Part shown: positions 11,001 to 20,106 of the stretch, one piece after another
How positions within the stretch are numbered: position 1 is the first letter of the stretch
Layout of the letters: every line of letters starts with the position of its first letter
Assembly (NCBI GenBank): GCA_022701365.1
Contig: JAKUHH010000389.1
Location: forward strand, 1 to 64,000
DNA length: 64,000 nucleotides
Reading direction: 5' to 3'
Source: Mycocentrospora acerina
Taxonomy: Eukaryota; Ascomycota; Dothideomycetes; Pleosporales
Program-made: the position numbers and the translations under genes
Notes under the pieces: generated by a model
What the model saw: the letters and a program-made list of their open reading frames with translations, nothing else
The model's database searches: none
Told to the model about the DNA's origin: nothing

Positions 11001-12377
11001 ATGGACGGTCATATCACTCGCAAAGTTGTCAAGCGAACCGTCATGACAAACGTCTACGGTGTGACGTTTATGGGAGCTACCGCCCAGGTACACGATGAGC
11101 TCAAGAACATATTTCCTAATTTCCAGGGAACATCATCTGTCAGGAGTTTGCATACCGTTTCCTTGTATATCGCATACAAGATCTTTGAGGCGCTGGGCAA
11201 GATCTTCAACGGTGCACAGGAAATTCAGTACTGGCTTGGCGAATGCGGCGATCGCATCACCATGTCCATCACTGCCGAACAGATCAAACGCATTCGGGGA
11301 CGCTATGAAGGAGAGGACCCCGTTTTTGACTCCAAATTCAAGGCACCGAAAGGAAAAGTAAGCACAGCACTCATCAACAAGCTGAACAAATCAATGGAGG
11401 TTTTCAAAACGAGCATCATCTGGACCACTCCGCTCAAGATGCCCATTGTACAGCCCTACCGGAAAAGCGGAACCCAAAAGATCAAGACCAAGATTCAGGA
11501 TATCACTGTTTCGAAGAGGACACATGCAGATGAAGTCGATAGACGGAAGCAGCTCCAAGCATTCCCTCCAAACTTTATTCACTCTCTCGATGCGACGCAC
11601 ATGACTCTTTCAGCTCTCAAGTGCAGCGAGATGGGTCTTGATTTTGCTGCTGTGCACGACAGCTTCTGGACACACGCTTCCGACATTCCGAACTTGAACA
11701 CCATTCTCCGCGATGCGTTTGTGCGTATGCATTCAGAAGATATCATCGGTCGTTTGACCGCAGAATTCACAGCACGTTATGCGGGAGCCATGTACCGGGT
11801 GAACCTGCTTTGCAGTTCCAAGGTCGGACACGAGATCTCAAAGTGGCGACTACACCAACGTAAAGTTAATGGAGTTGCCAGGGCGGGCCGTCATGGAACA
11901 GCATCTTACGAAGAGGTTGCTTTGGAGGCGCAGAGACAAGAGCTACTAGCCAGCGAGGATCCTCAGCTAAGGAAAAAGGGCCAGGAGATGGTCACACCCA
12001 CGAGCATCTGGCTGGCAAACCAGGATCCGCTGGCTATTGCGAGTTACCGTCTGCATTTGCTCGGCGAAACCAAGACTGCGACCAAGGATTCAAAGACTTT
12101 CGCAGAGGTGAAGAATAAGATTCTAGGCGCTGAGGCTGAAGCTGTTGAAGCCGAGGCCGTCGAGACCGAAGTCACAGAGAATGCTTTTGCCGAGACAGCA
12201 TCACAAGGTTCGGATGAATCGGACTCGGAACCTGCCATCAAGGCCAGGTCCCCCTCGTCCTCTATGAGCGACAAAGCCACCATCCAAGCCTGGATCCCTC
12301 TCACCTTCCCACCCGTACCCAAGAAGGGCGGTTGGGACGTGTCCCGCCTGCGCGAGTCAAAGTACTTTTTCTCCTGA
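8073..12377 (+). CDS. RPO41: Mitochondrial DNA-directed RNA polymerase (T7-like)
   Basis: 1434 aa from the ATG at 8073 (ccaccacgATG). The frame stays open 59 codons further upstream, but MLARAAGRKLRR is a natural mitochondrial leader. The N-terminal half carries the extension typical of fungal enzymes. The polymerase domain begins near residue 780 (VDFRGRAYPVPPILNH). The palm has HQDGTCNGLQHY with catalytic Asp918 and VHDSFWTH with His1195/Asp1196. The fingers helix RKVVKRTVMTNVYG supplies Arg983 and Lys987. These match the T7 Asp537/Asp812/Lys631 set, so the enzyme should be active in transcribing mitochondrial DNA. Residues about 49-76 are a His/Thr/Arg-rich low-complexity run. Length agrees with Neurospora CYT-5. 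No intron needed. Confidence 0.95.
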   Translation: MLARAAGRKLRRDACRTPSQLADQLALPWLCPRQIRWTSSTSTQAVATHMHSRTHAHAHTHTRAHSRPHTHNAQRPRLHGPRTSTWPRQDARSLATTADLQPAPPAMAFDGFMQAWAPPSQASDLARLPHWDSSSPLIIRESNTAVPNGFRSHQGFGADPTELHQNLHACLRVGRIDRAAIIIDRLTSLYDASAPEVLDAHNNFLQAMFELAQQDPDPAPAAFAKLEQWYDDHMVRNAIVPNVHTFVTLLRAAMNFLDAGAQEDAVRRFLATADDIASELVDEINASPDFSDEEWDTLIRLQPDAYNEPPSVEAIQDLHVNSPTGHKNLVEHGLYAAQHIKPVAQKGLGLDSLKQALSLFQGADDVPYPHEMQGTQEEKDQAYAYARQLRLEEDALGAAVDRWKHEDAKLQEMGVHGVLNSKPIQALMYHWYTALVPLFKKHVDYSKAIENPRDDAFAYSAWLQRCKPESLAAITISRVLQACVKGKGLEEANLKISAMTIAIGSDIQDSINTDAQARRDAFLKKQRKETRKRLVDQLSKTKTSLDTASATTDTSLSSFVKTDIPLTVRTKLGALALELLLQSATITVTADDPQTGKQLSSTQAAFHHHIGYHQGKKIGWVAPHHEIMAKLRKDSVQGVQTVRLPMLVQPKPWSSFDSGGYYTTPEHVVRQKAADTAQKAYAQTAIENGDMKKVLAALDMLGRVPWQINSPVLDVMSKVWNTGVGLAGIVPEEYDVERPVEPPADATFQERSQWGKKLQEYENTKNGLHSQRCFQNFQLETAMAFANEKKMFFPHSVDFRGRAYPVPPILNHIGSDVARGLLKFANGKELGAVGLQWLKIHLANLYGFDKASLRDREQFAMDHINDIRDSATNPLDGDRWWVKAEDPWQCLACCMELKNALDLPDPTTFVSQLPVHQDGTCNGLQHYAALGGDEAGARQVNLEPSDRPQDIYTGVADLVKEMVVKDAAEGHACAKFMDGHITRKVVKRTVMTNVYGVTFMGATAQVHDELKNIFPNFQGTSSVRSLHTVSLYIAYKIFEALGKIFNGAQEIQYWLGECGDRITMSITAEQIKRIRGRYEGEDPVFDSKFKAPKGKVSTALINKLNKSMEVFKTSIIWTTPLKMPIVQPYRKSGTQKIKTKIQDITVSKRTHADEVDRRKQLQAFPPNFIHSLDATHMTLSALKCSEMGLDFAAVHDSFWTHASDIPNLNTILRDAFVRMHSEDIIGRLTAEFTARYAGAMYRVNLLCSSKVGHEISKWRLHQRKVNGVARAGRHGTASYEEVALEAQRQELLASEDPQLRKKGQEMVTPTSIWLANQDPLAIASYRLHLLGETKTATKDSKTFAEVKNKILGAEAEAVEAEAVETEVTENAFAETASQGSDESDSEPAIKARSPSSSMSDKATIQAWIPLTFPPVPKKGGWDVSRLRESKYFFS

Positions 12378-12910
12378 CTCAGCCCAGCGTTGCGCGGCGA
12401 CGCAGAAAGAGATTACTTCCGCACATCAGACACGTGGCCCATTACAGCCACACCAGAAGTGTACCGTGTCAGCGCACTCTCCTCAGAAACAGAGTGTGGA
12501 TGGCATGTCCCCGACTCGCCGCTGAGGTGGTGGAGGGCAGCCAGAGCGGGGAGTAGCACCTTGGAAGGAAGAAAGAGAACAGAAGGCGAGACGAGGGGGA
12601 GGAAGAAGAAAATGCAGGATCCCATGTGAGAGAGGTGCATGGTCTTTGCAACTATATTATGATCTAATGGGAGTTTTTGGCTCGAGGGGGTTATTGGGTT
12701 TGCATGGCATGGCATGGTGTTATATCTCATTGTATTGCATCGCATAGCATGGTGTTTTTTTTTCTTGGGGGCTTGTACTAGTACTTAAAAGAATCTCATG
12801 CTCCTTTGAGCGGGTGTGAAGGCTGGGCTGGGTTGGGTTGGAACTGAAATGGACTGGAATGGGGGGTTCGTGTCTTGTGGGTAAAACGATTTATGCCCCC
12901 TTTTTCTTGG
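12378..12910. other. Intergenic 3' of RPO41, simple-sequence patches
   Basis: No gene. Small repetitions such as catggcatggcatgg near 12703 and gggctgggctgggttgggttgg near 12820 show slippage-prone DNA. Confidence 0.5.
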
Positions 12911-12972
12911 GAGAAGAAGAAGAAGAAGAAGAAGAAGAAGAAGAAGAAGAAGAAGAAGAAGAAGAAGAAGAG
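12911..12972 (+). repeat. (GAA)n microsatellite, about 20 units
   Basis: Near-perfect GAA trinucleotide run of about 62 bp (agaagaagaag...). It creates spurious poly-Glu or poly-Lys frames on the plus strand. A purine/pyrimidine tract of this length is expected to vary between strains. Confidence 0.95.
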
Positions 12973-13840
12973 GCGACGATTATCTTATCTTACCTCATCT
13001 CACCTCATTTATGTATTATGTATCACGTACGTAATGTATGTATCTATGGATCTATGCATTCTTGAACTTGTACATCCATGTTGTTTTTGTTGTGTTTTCA
13101 TGTGCTCTGTGAAATGGAATGGGGACTTGGAACTTGAGAGGTCTTGCAGATTGAGGATTCATAATACGATTGTTATATTTTCGTATGCTAGAGGTTCGAT
13201 CCCTTGACCACCTACAACTCTATGGTATGATCACATATGTATATATATACCCCACACGTGCAATTAAATCTCACCTCCAAAAGCCTAAACAGGAAAATCG
13301 AACAGCATGTCGAACGTCTGCGCCGCAATGTTTTTGTTTCCTTGGCTCCACTATCTGGGTGCTGTGTCCTTTCTTGTGGGAGGTCTGACTATGCGGCAAT
13401 TCGCTGGCTTTATTTGGTTGTTTGAATGGGAGGCTCTAACTCGGGAGGGGGGGTGGGGAACGTGTGCTTTGGAAACGCCGTTGTGACTGCACTTCACGGC
13501 CCGGTCGACCCCCGCGCGTTTGAAGGTATCGTCATGTCGCGGGCCACGAGGGAGGTTAAGGTCAGGCTTCATGTACTTTTGTACAGTGAATTCAGATCTT
13601 CGGGCTGTCGGGGCGTTGGCTGCGTGTTGTAGGGAGTCATTTCTACGCGTTAGGTGTGATTGAGATTTCTGCCCATTGATTGACGCTGCTTCACATATAG
13701 TACGCAATTGGATATGCTGGCGATTGATCTATTGTATTTTTCTATTGTTCTTGGGTATCTTGATTTCTTATTTATTTCTTCAAGACACCTCTCAAGACTA
13801 CGATTTTGGTCGTAATTGACCACCACCACCACGGCCACCC
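12973..13840. other. Intergenic 5' of the 590-aa gene, nothing recognised
   Basis: No convincing open frame. A short ggttcgatccc match to a tRNA B box near 13192 lacks a matching A box and acceptor stem. The last 100 bp are T-rich and end in a CAC-rich stretch before the ATG at 13841, typical of a fungal leader. Confidence 0.45.
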
Positions 13841-15613
13841 ATGAAGGCATATTCACCCCAGCTGGAGATACTACGCGACCAAAGCGAACATCAACATCAT
13901 GAAGATCTCTTAGAGAGGTACTGGAAACCGGCAGTTGCGGACAATGCGCAGGATGCGTACTTTGAGGCTGCAATCACGTCTTCACAATTCTCAGGAGTCC
14001 CTCATGACACCTTCAGCTACCCATACGAGGAGACAAACGCATTCAACCAATCCTCTACACCGAGTATCGGCCTCGACTTGGAGGGAAGCATCTCGTGTGA
14101 CCACCACGCTTCCGGATTCGCTCTCCAGAACCAGACCGGGCTTGCGTGTGGCTTTGAGAACAGTGCTGAATTGTCTAGCCCGAGCGGTTGGGCGCAGGAC
14201 GATGAAAGAAGGGAAACAGACATTCATATTTCCCCTTATAATGCACACCACAGATCTGTTTCCATGGCCAGTCCAGATGAAGTTTCTGCCCTTTCTGTGC
14301 CTTATTCATCATTAGCCAACAGTGACCAGCAAACACCACTTCCGACAACAATGTACACTGCATTCCGCGGCCAGTTTGCAGACTCTCAAGACGCGAAATG
14401 CTACCGCCATGAAAATACCCGATTTGGCCGCACTCCCTACATCCCGCCTGAAACTGACTCCTCCATCACCTCGATAGAAGCCGCCCGCCCTATCCACATA
14501 GAGCGCATCTACAACGCCATGACGCGCAGCGACCTCGCACGCGACAACCCCTCTTCTATTGCCACAAAGCGCTGGGTCCACGCCGCCCACTACGCCCCAG
14601 ACCTCGTGGAAGCCTACGCCCACAAAGTCTTCGACTGCCTGCTCCAGCAAGCCAAGCTCGGATTCCGTGGCTGGAACCATAACGACTACGTTGCTGATGA
14701 GCGGAAAGGCGACGACGACGACCGCGACGTAGATTGTGCGGGTAGACTGGACAATATCATCATGGCGTTGGAGCAGGAGAAGACGATTTGCGAGGATGTG
14801 ATGAATTCGGCGTGTCAGGTGAGGATGTTTGTGAATGCGCCGAGGGCGTATGCGAACCGTAAGTTTCAGAATAGGGTGGGGAATAGTAAGAGGGGGAAGG
14901 GAGGGGAGGGGAATAACAAAGGGAGTTCTAGGCTGGGGAAGGTGCGTAGGACGAGGGCGCGCTCTGGGGTGAGTGGCATGAAGAATGTTTCGGGTGAAAG
15001 GTATACGACTCCTCAGGTGCAGTTGCCGTTGCCATGTTCGTCATCATCGCCTTACCTCTCCACGCCAGATGCTGTGCAGCGCCTTGTGTTGAGTCCGCAG
15101 GTGAATACAACGCTTTCCCCTCCTGTTGCGACATATACTCCAGCTCACCAGCAACATCCACAACAGCAACAACAGTACAATTCCTCTCAACCGACCATAT
15201 CTCCATGCTCGCCATCAAAATCCCCACAAACAACGCTCCCCCTCCCTCTCCGCTCTCCTTTCCTCTCTCCCCCAACTCCCTTCTCCCCCTGGACACTCTC
15301 CTCCTTCCTCTCCCCTACAGACCCCCCTTCCGCTTCTCCCCCCCTTACCACTCAAGACTGGACTCCAAACTGGTCTGCATCCCTCTCCTATCCCAACAAC
15401 ACTAGCAATGGCAACAACAACAATACTTCTCCTTCACTCGCTGAAGACATCAATCTCTTCGCTGGGTACGACGCAAGTGTTGAGCAGCTTCTATGTGGGA
15501 GTAGTACTGGAAATGGGAGTGGAGGGGTTGGAGTAGGGGATTTCCACGCGTTTTGGGCGGAACAAAAGGGTGTGCAGGGATTTCCTGGAGAGGGAGGGTT
15601 TGGGAGTAGGTGA
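13841..15613 (+). CDS. Fungal-specific protein of unknown function
   Basis: 590 aa, intronless. Residues 1-215 are Ser/Asn/Gln-rich and probably disordered. A compact region at about 218-355 (AARPIHIERIYNAMTR ... EKTICEDVMNSACQVRMF ... NRVGNSKRGKG) has Ala, Tyr and Trp patterning of a folded helical domain, followed by a basic Gly/Lys/Arg patch that may be nuclear-localising. The C-terminal 200 residues are Pro/Ser/Thr-rich with Gln runs. Similar blocks are, from memory, found in hypothetical proteins of other Dothideomycetes. The architecture recalls regulatory proteins, but no known DNA-binding motif is visible. It converges on the P450 gene. ATG context is good (cacccATGaag). Confidence 0.6.
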   Translation: MKAYSPQLEILRDQSEHQHHEDLLERYWKPAVADNAQDAYFEAAITSSQFSGVPHDTFSYPYEETNAFNQSSTPSIGLDLEGSISCDHHASGFALQNQTGLACGFENSAELSSPSGWAQDDERRETDIHISPYNAHHRSVSMASPDEVSALSVPYSSLANSDQQTPLPTTMYTAFRGQFADSQDAKCYRHENTRFGRTPYIPPETDSSITSIEAARPIHIERIYNAMTRSDLARDNPSSIATKRWVHAAHYAPDLVEAYAHKVFDCLLQQAKLGFRGWNHNDYVADERKGDDDDRDVDCAGRLDNIIMALEQEKTICEDVMNSACQVRMFVNAPRAYANRKFQNRVGNSKRGKGGEGNNKGSSRLGKVRRTRARSGVSGMKNVSGERYTTPQVQLPLPCSSSSPYLSTPDAVQRLVLSPQVNTTLSPPVATYTPAHQQHPQQQQQYNSSQPTISPCSPSKSPQTTLPLPLRSPFLSPPTPFSPWTLSSFLSPTDPPSASPPLTTQDWTPNWSASLSYPNNTSNGNNNNTSPSLAEDINLFAGYDASVEQLLCGSSTGNGSGGVGVGDFHAFWAEQKGVQGFPGEGGFGSR

Positions 15614-16289
15614 GTATGGGTGGTGGGTGGGATGAGATCTTGCACTGGGATGTTGTGGCTCTTGTTTGTCCTTTTTTCTTTGTATTATCATATTATGAGA
15701 TGTATTGTTATTGTGTTTTGCCATTTTCATTGTTATTTGGAGTGCTTTGTGCGCTTTCCTCGTCGTTTGGGTTGTTGATAGGTGCTTGGCGTTGGAACCT
15801 ATTGTGGTGGGTGGTGTACGGGATTGTCGATTTATTTGTCTGTTTGCAAGGTACAGGATTTCATCTGGTATTGCGGACTTTTTATTTCTTATGTTTCGTC
15901 TACATTTTATTCTTGTGCATTTATTTTCCCTGCTTGGGCATGCGCAATGCTGGACTGATCAAAAGTGGATACTGTTTACATGGCGTACGGATGGAGTTTC
16001 TGCAGGGAAGCAGATTTTTTGCGTATAGTTTTGTCTGGCTTGGTATGGTTTGATTTGGACGACAGACTATTCTTAGCTTTGCTCGCGGCTTCTTTCTTGT
16101 CCAAGTGTATTGTAGTAATAGCATGTATTTGTAATCTACACTCATTAGAACCCAAGGGCGTAGTTTCTAATTTTCTCACCCCAGTCATGCTTGTCAGAAT
16201 AAGCTTTCTTGATATAATGGTTCTCTGATTTCAATCGCTTCTATTCGCCAAAATAAGACATCCTCTTTCTACCCCTTCATCTCCACTCC
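15614..16289. other. Convergent intergenic region, T-rich
   Basis: T-rich 3' flank shared by the convergent 590-aa gene and P450 gene. Open frames here are Phe/Leu/Cys-rich artefacts of T-richness. No RNA gene seen. Confidence 0.5.
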
Positions 16290-17989
16290 TCAAGCCTCCG
16301 CCAACCTCACATCCGCTGCATCCAGCGCCTCTCTCAGCGCCTTCTCGTTCCGTGGCTTGAAAATAACCTTGTAGTGTCTGCACATGCACACCAAGCTCGT
16401 AGGATCGACACTACCTCGCACAGGATGAACATCAACCTCCGAGTCCTGAACAAGCTCGAAGCTGTTAAGCAACCGCATGAAAACAAGGTACAGCTCACGA
16501 TTCGCTAGCAGCGAGCCCGCGCACATACGGTAGCCGAGACCATAAGTGAAGAGCGGGGCGTCGGGCTGCTCGAGCCAACGCTCAGGACGGAAGTTCTCAG
16601 GGTCGTGCCAGACGTCTGGGTCTGTGTGCGGGTTAGCAAATGAAGAAACAACAGAGTAGTAAGTAGAGATATGTGATAACTTACCCATATTGCACGCCCA
16701 TGCGTTCAGGTACACGGTGCTTCCAGCTGGGATGCGCTTGCCCTCGTACACAATGTCCTTGACGGTTGCTCGTGGAAGCGCAAGTCGCAGCACGCAGTAG
16801 TACCTCAGACACTCCCTGACTAATGCGCAGATGTATGCACATTTCTGGTCGTCGTATGCGTCACAGAGCGGCTCGGAAGTTGAGTAGAACTTGCTGATCT
16901 CTTCGACGGCCTTCTTTTGTACGTCTGGTCGTTGGGCCAGTAGAGCAATACTCCACTGCACAATTGTGGTGACGGTATCGAGACCTCCGGAAAGCATGGT
17001 CAAGCTGATTGATGTCAATTCTTCGTTGTTCAAGTTGGCCTCCTTGTCCTGGATGATGTTCGCCTGGATACACGGCTTGTGCACACCCTTCTCCATCCTG
17101 TCATCCAAATCCTTGTTCAGTTTCGTAAGGTAGACATCTCTCCTCTGGCGATACTCCTTTGCCTTCTTCGTCCCAAAACTAAATGGATTCAATCGCAGTA
17201 TTGGGATATAGTCTTGTAGATTGCCAGTAGTGGAACGGAACTTGGAGATTGCGGCTTCCACCTGAGTGATCTCGTGAAACATCGGGTCCTCTCGGCTGCC
17301 CATACGAGTACCCCAGTTCAATGTCAAGGCGAGGGATAACGACAGTCGCTCGATCATAGGCATGCAGTCCACACCCACTGTCCCCGCACGGCTGGACTCG
17401 AATGCATCCTTGACAAACTCCTTGGTCTCGAGATCGAGATGTGAAATGTACGTTGCGATAGATGGCTTGTTGAGTGCGGAGGCAGCGCCCTTACGTCGGC
17501 GTTTGAGCGAGTCATTAAAGGGCGATGTACCGATTGTGGTTCCTGCGGTATTGGAAAGTACCTGTATCTCTGTCAATCACTGCACTCTCTGATATTCAGT
17601 CATCCCAGCAGTAGTGCACTCACCTTATGGAATGTCCAAAATACTGGTCTCGAGCTCAACGCCTGGCTGTTTCCTCCAAAAATCTTTCTCGCTGCGTCGG
17701 CACTGTTCACTACGATCACTGGCTCGTTGCCCAACTGGATCTGATACACTGCGCCAAACTCTTTGCTCCATTGGCGGTACTTTTCCGCGGCATTGTACTT
17801 GATGTCTGGAATGTTACCAACGAGTGGCCAGTTTTTTGGGCCTGGGAATCCTTTTATGCGTCGTGAGTAGCGCACATATTCATTGTAGGCGAGGTATGCG
17901 GCTGGGAGGGCAATGAGCAGTGCAAGGGCGGAGAGAAGAGGATGTGTGGCCAGTGTTTGAGAGACTAGTGGGGCGATTGTGGATATCAT
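16290..17989 (-). CDS. Cytochrome P450, CYP504-like (phenylacetate 2-hydroxylase type)
   Basis: Three exons by frame continuity: 17989-17624, 17561-16685, 16621-16290, with introns of 62 and 63 nt (donors GTGAGT and GTAAGT). The product is 524 aa. An N-terminal membrane anchor lies at about 15-38, then a Pro-rich hinge (GFPGPKNWPLVGNIP). The I-helix is SGGLDTVTT, the K-helix ExxR is ECLRY, and the heme loop FTYGLGYRMCAGS ligates iron through Cys448. The heme loop and the LKRRRKGAASALN block resemble PhacA-type CYP504 enzymes, which ortho-hydroxylate phenylacetate en route to homogentisate. That substrate is inference; the P450 fold is certain. No homogentisate-pathway partner is adjacent. Confidence 0.85.
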
Positions 17990-19004
17990 CTTGTTGGCTG
18001 TGTACCTCTCTTCTCGAGTTCCTTGCTTGCAAAGGCAGTCTGAAGGCGGAAGGGAGAGTTGGATCTACACTGGCGGAGTCTATCGAGAAGAACACATGTT
18101 CGGAAAGAGCATGTATTTGACAAATTTTTTAGGCGCGGAATTGTTCTTACACCAGCGCCTGCCACCTCACGTGAATAATCCTCTCCCTAGCAGGTTTACC
18201 CCAGCTTTCTGGTGTTGTTGCGGGGAACGCGCCGCGGAGGGGCGTCATGGCGGAATCGCGGAATTAGCGACACTATGCGGAATAGAAACGACAAATCAGG
18301 ATCAAATTGATTGATAGCCCTGTGGTCAATAATTGGCTGTAGTAGCTAGACATGAGCCTGAGTGTGTTGAGGATCGGGATAGCGCGTCTTGTTCGGTCAC
18401 AAAGTGATAGGTGTGGTGGTGCACGTCGGAAGTGTTTGTTAGAAATCAATTTCGTGAGGACGTCTTGGCTTCATCTCCAACAACACAACGCATTGAATTC
18501 CGAATTTTGCACTGTGGTACACGGGACGTTTCCTTCTAGCTGTTACTTTTTGCACGGCAGTTCCGTATGTAAAGTCCCGCAAATCGGTAGAGGTTGCCGA
18601 AGGTGCGCATCCAATCGTACTTTGTCCTCGAAATCAAGCACAAAATATCGGGTACCACAATACGAGGGCGTTTAGTGTCTGAAAAGTAAATGGTAATAAT
18701 AGTTGCACATGCTGTACAATACGACATAAATAAAAGTATAAACAAAGCAAATTTTGATGACCTGCAGTATCTATTTGAAACGAGATCATTAATTAAAACA
18801 GAATGGAAGACTTTTTCTTAGTGAAAGTCTTACAGCTGAATATGAGATCTCGTGGATTATATTTGACATTGGGGTACACGATCCGTGAAGTCAAATTTGT
18901 GTATTCCGCATCAGCTAAAGACTACTAATAGATGGAATATAAACCGATTGTTTTATGTGGCCCTCGAATGGCACTCAATATTTTACCGATTACATCAATT
19001 TTGA
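17990..19004. other. Intergenic, nothing recognised
   Basis: 5' flank of the P450 gene followed by AT-rich DNA from about 18650. No convincing gene or RNA. Confidence 0.45.
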
Positions 19005-19742
19005 TCAAAGATGAGAAAAAAGTGAGTTGGCAGTATCCGACCCTTCTGCATGTCTGGCCATTGCCCAAGCGCTCCCATCCCATCCCAACCTCTCCATCTC
19101 CTGATTTCCTAGCCCCAGACCCCACTCCTCCGCAGCACCACAGCTTTGCAGCAAAAAACTTCCACACCCACACATTGAATCTCCACAATGCATTCCCACA
19201 TCTAGCGAAACCCATCTCTGTAAAAGTTGCGTATCGTCGAATTTTGGCGGAAGACCGTGCCCATCCCAGATCTCATTCTCCGCTGGTATGTCATGGCAAG
19301 CTGTGTACGGAGCAGAGTGTTGATGGTGGAATTCAGAGAAGGTAGTTTCGTAACCAGGAGAAAGGGGGTACTGATGGGAAGAAATTAGTGGGTGGAGATA
19401 TTCGGTGTGACAAACGGCGGGCCAATATGTAAGATGGGATTCTTCGTATTGGGTATTGGCCAATGCGATTGGAGTAGATGCGTATATAACGGCTTGCTTT
19501 AAGGGATAAGAATCAGGTTGAGGAAGCGTGTTTATGTGTGATGTCCAACTCTCAATCGGTAGATTGGTATCGTGATTTTTAGCTACTCGCGCGGGAGCTA
19601 GGTTAGGAGAGGATGGCGGTTCCAGGTTGTTTTCAGTTGAGGCTGGATAATGAATCAAGATATTATTGTCTTCAGCAGATCCAGTTAGAGGTAGGGGACT
19701 CATGTGTGCTGCGAAGTCGATGAGGAAGTCTAGTGCGTTCAT
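19005..19742 (-). CDS. Possible small orphan protein, unknown function
   Basis: 245-aa open frame starting MNALDFLIDFAAHM. It is rich in Ser, Pro, His and Leu with no recognised domain. A Cys/Gly cluster (MHCGDSMCGCGSF) lies near residue 190. No signal peptide. The frame is longer than chance frames nearby and shows some coding-like composition, but it could be spurious or one exon of a longer gene. Confidence 0.3.
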   Translation of the reverse strand: MNALDFLIDFAAHMSPLPLTGSAEDNNILIHYPASTENNLEPPSSPNLAPARVAKNHDTNLPIESWTSHINTLPQPDSYPLKQAVIYASTPIALANTQYEESHLTYWPAVCHTEYLHPLISSHQYPLSPGYETTFSEFHHQHSAPYTACHDIPAENEIWDGHGLPPKFDDTQLLQRWVSLDVGMHCGDSMCGCGSFLLQSCGAAEEWGLGLGNQEMERLGWDGSAWAMARHAEGSDTANSLFSHL

Positions 19743-20106
19743 GTTGAAATTATGAGCTTTAATAGAAGAGAATACGAAAAGAAGAGTGAGTTAATGACCT
19801 GATATACAGGTGTGCCAGTTAGTAGGCAAGCTGTGTAATCAAAGGAATATCACCGGAGGAATTTCATGATACACAAAGTGTACTCGTACAAGACGGACGG
19901 AATCGCGGGTTTCATTACATCTTTTGTCGCTTGTCGCACCTGTGATTTTCTGCCTTGGAAATCATGAAACGCAATTGGACACCAGTCTTGCACCGCAAAT
20001 TTTGTACTTGATCCAAGAAGAGATTTGTTTTGTAAGTTGATATGTAGGAGGTTCAAGCATCTAACTACTATCTTGGGCATGACTACATTAACTCAGCCCT
20101 TACTAT
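19743..20106. other. Intergenic, nothing recognised
   Basis: Between the doubtful 245-aa frame and the 3' end of the biotin gene. No structure seen. Confidence 0.4.

Noticed and set aside
12838..13207. Poly-Glu and poly-Lys frames
   Set aside because: They exist only because of the GAA microsatellite.
13189..13215. ggttcgatccc resembling a tRNA B box
   Set aside because: No A box at the right distance and the flanks do not form T, D or acceptor stems.
16290..17989. P450 near the biotin genes as a BioI-like pimelate-forming enzyme
   Set aside because: Its heme loop and N-terminal blocks resemble CYP504, it carries a membrane anchor, and it lies more than 2 kb outside the cluster; fungi derive the pimeloyl precursor in peroxisomes.
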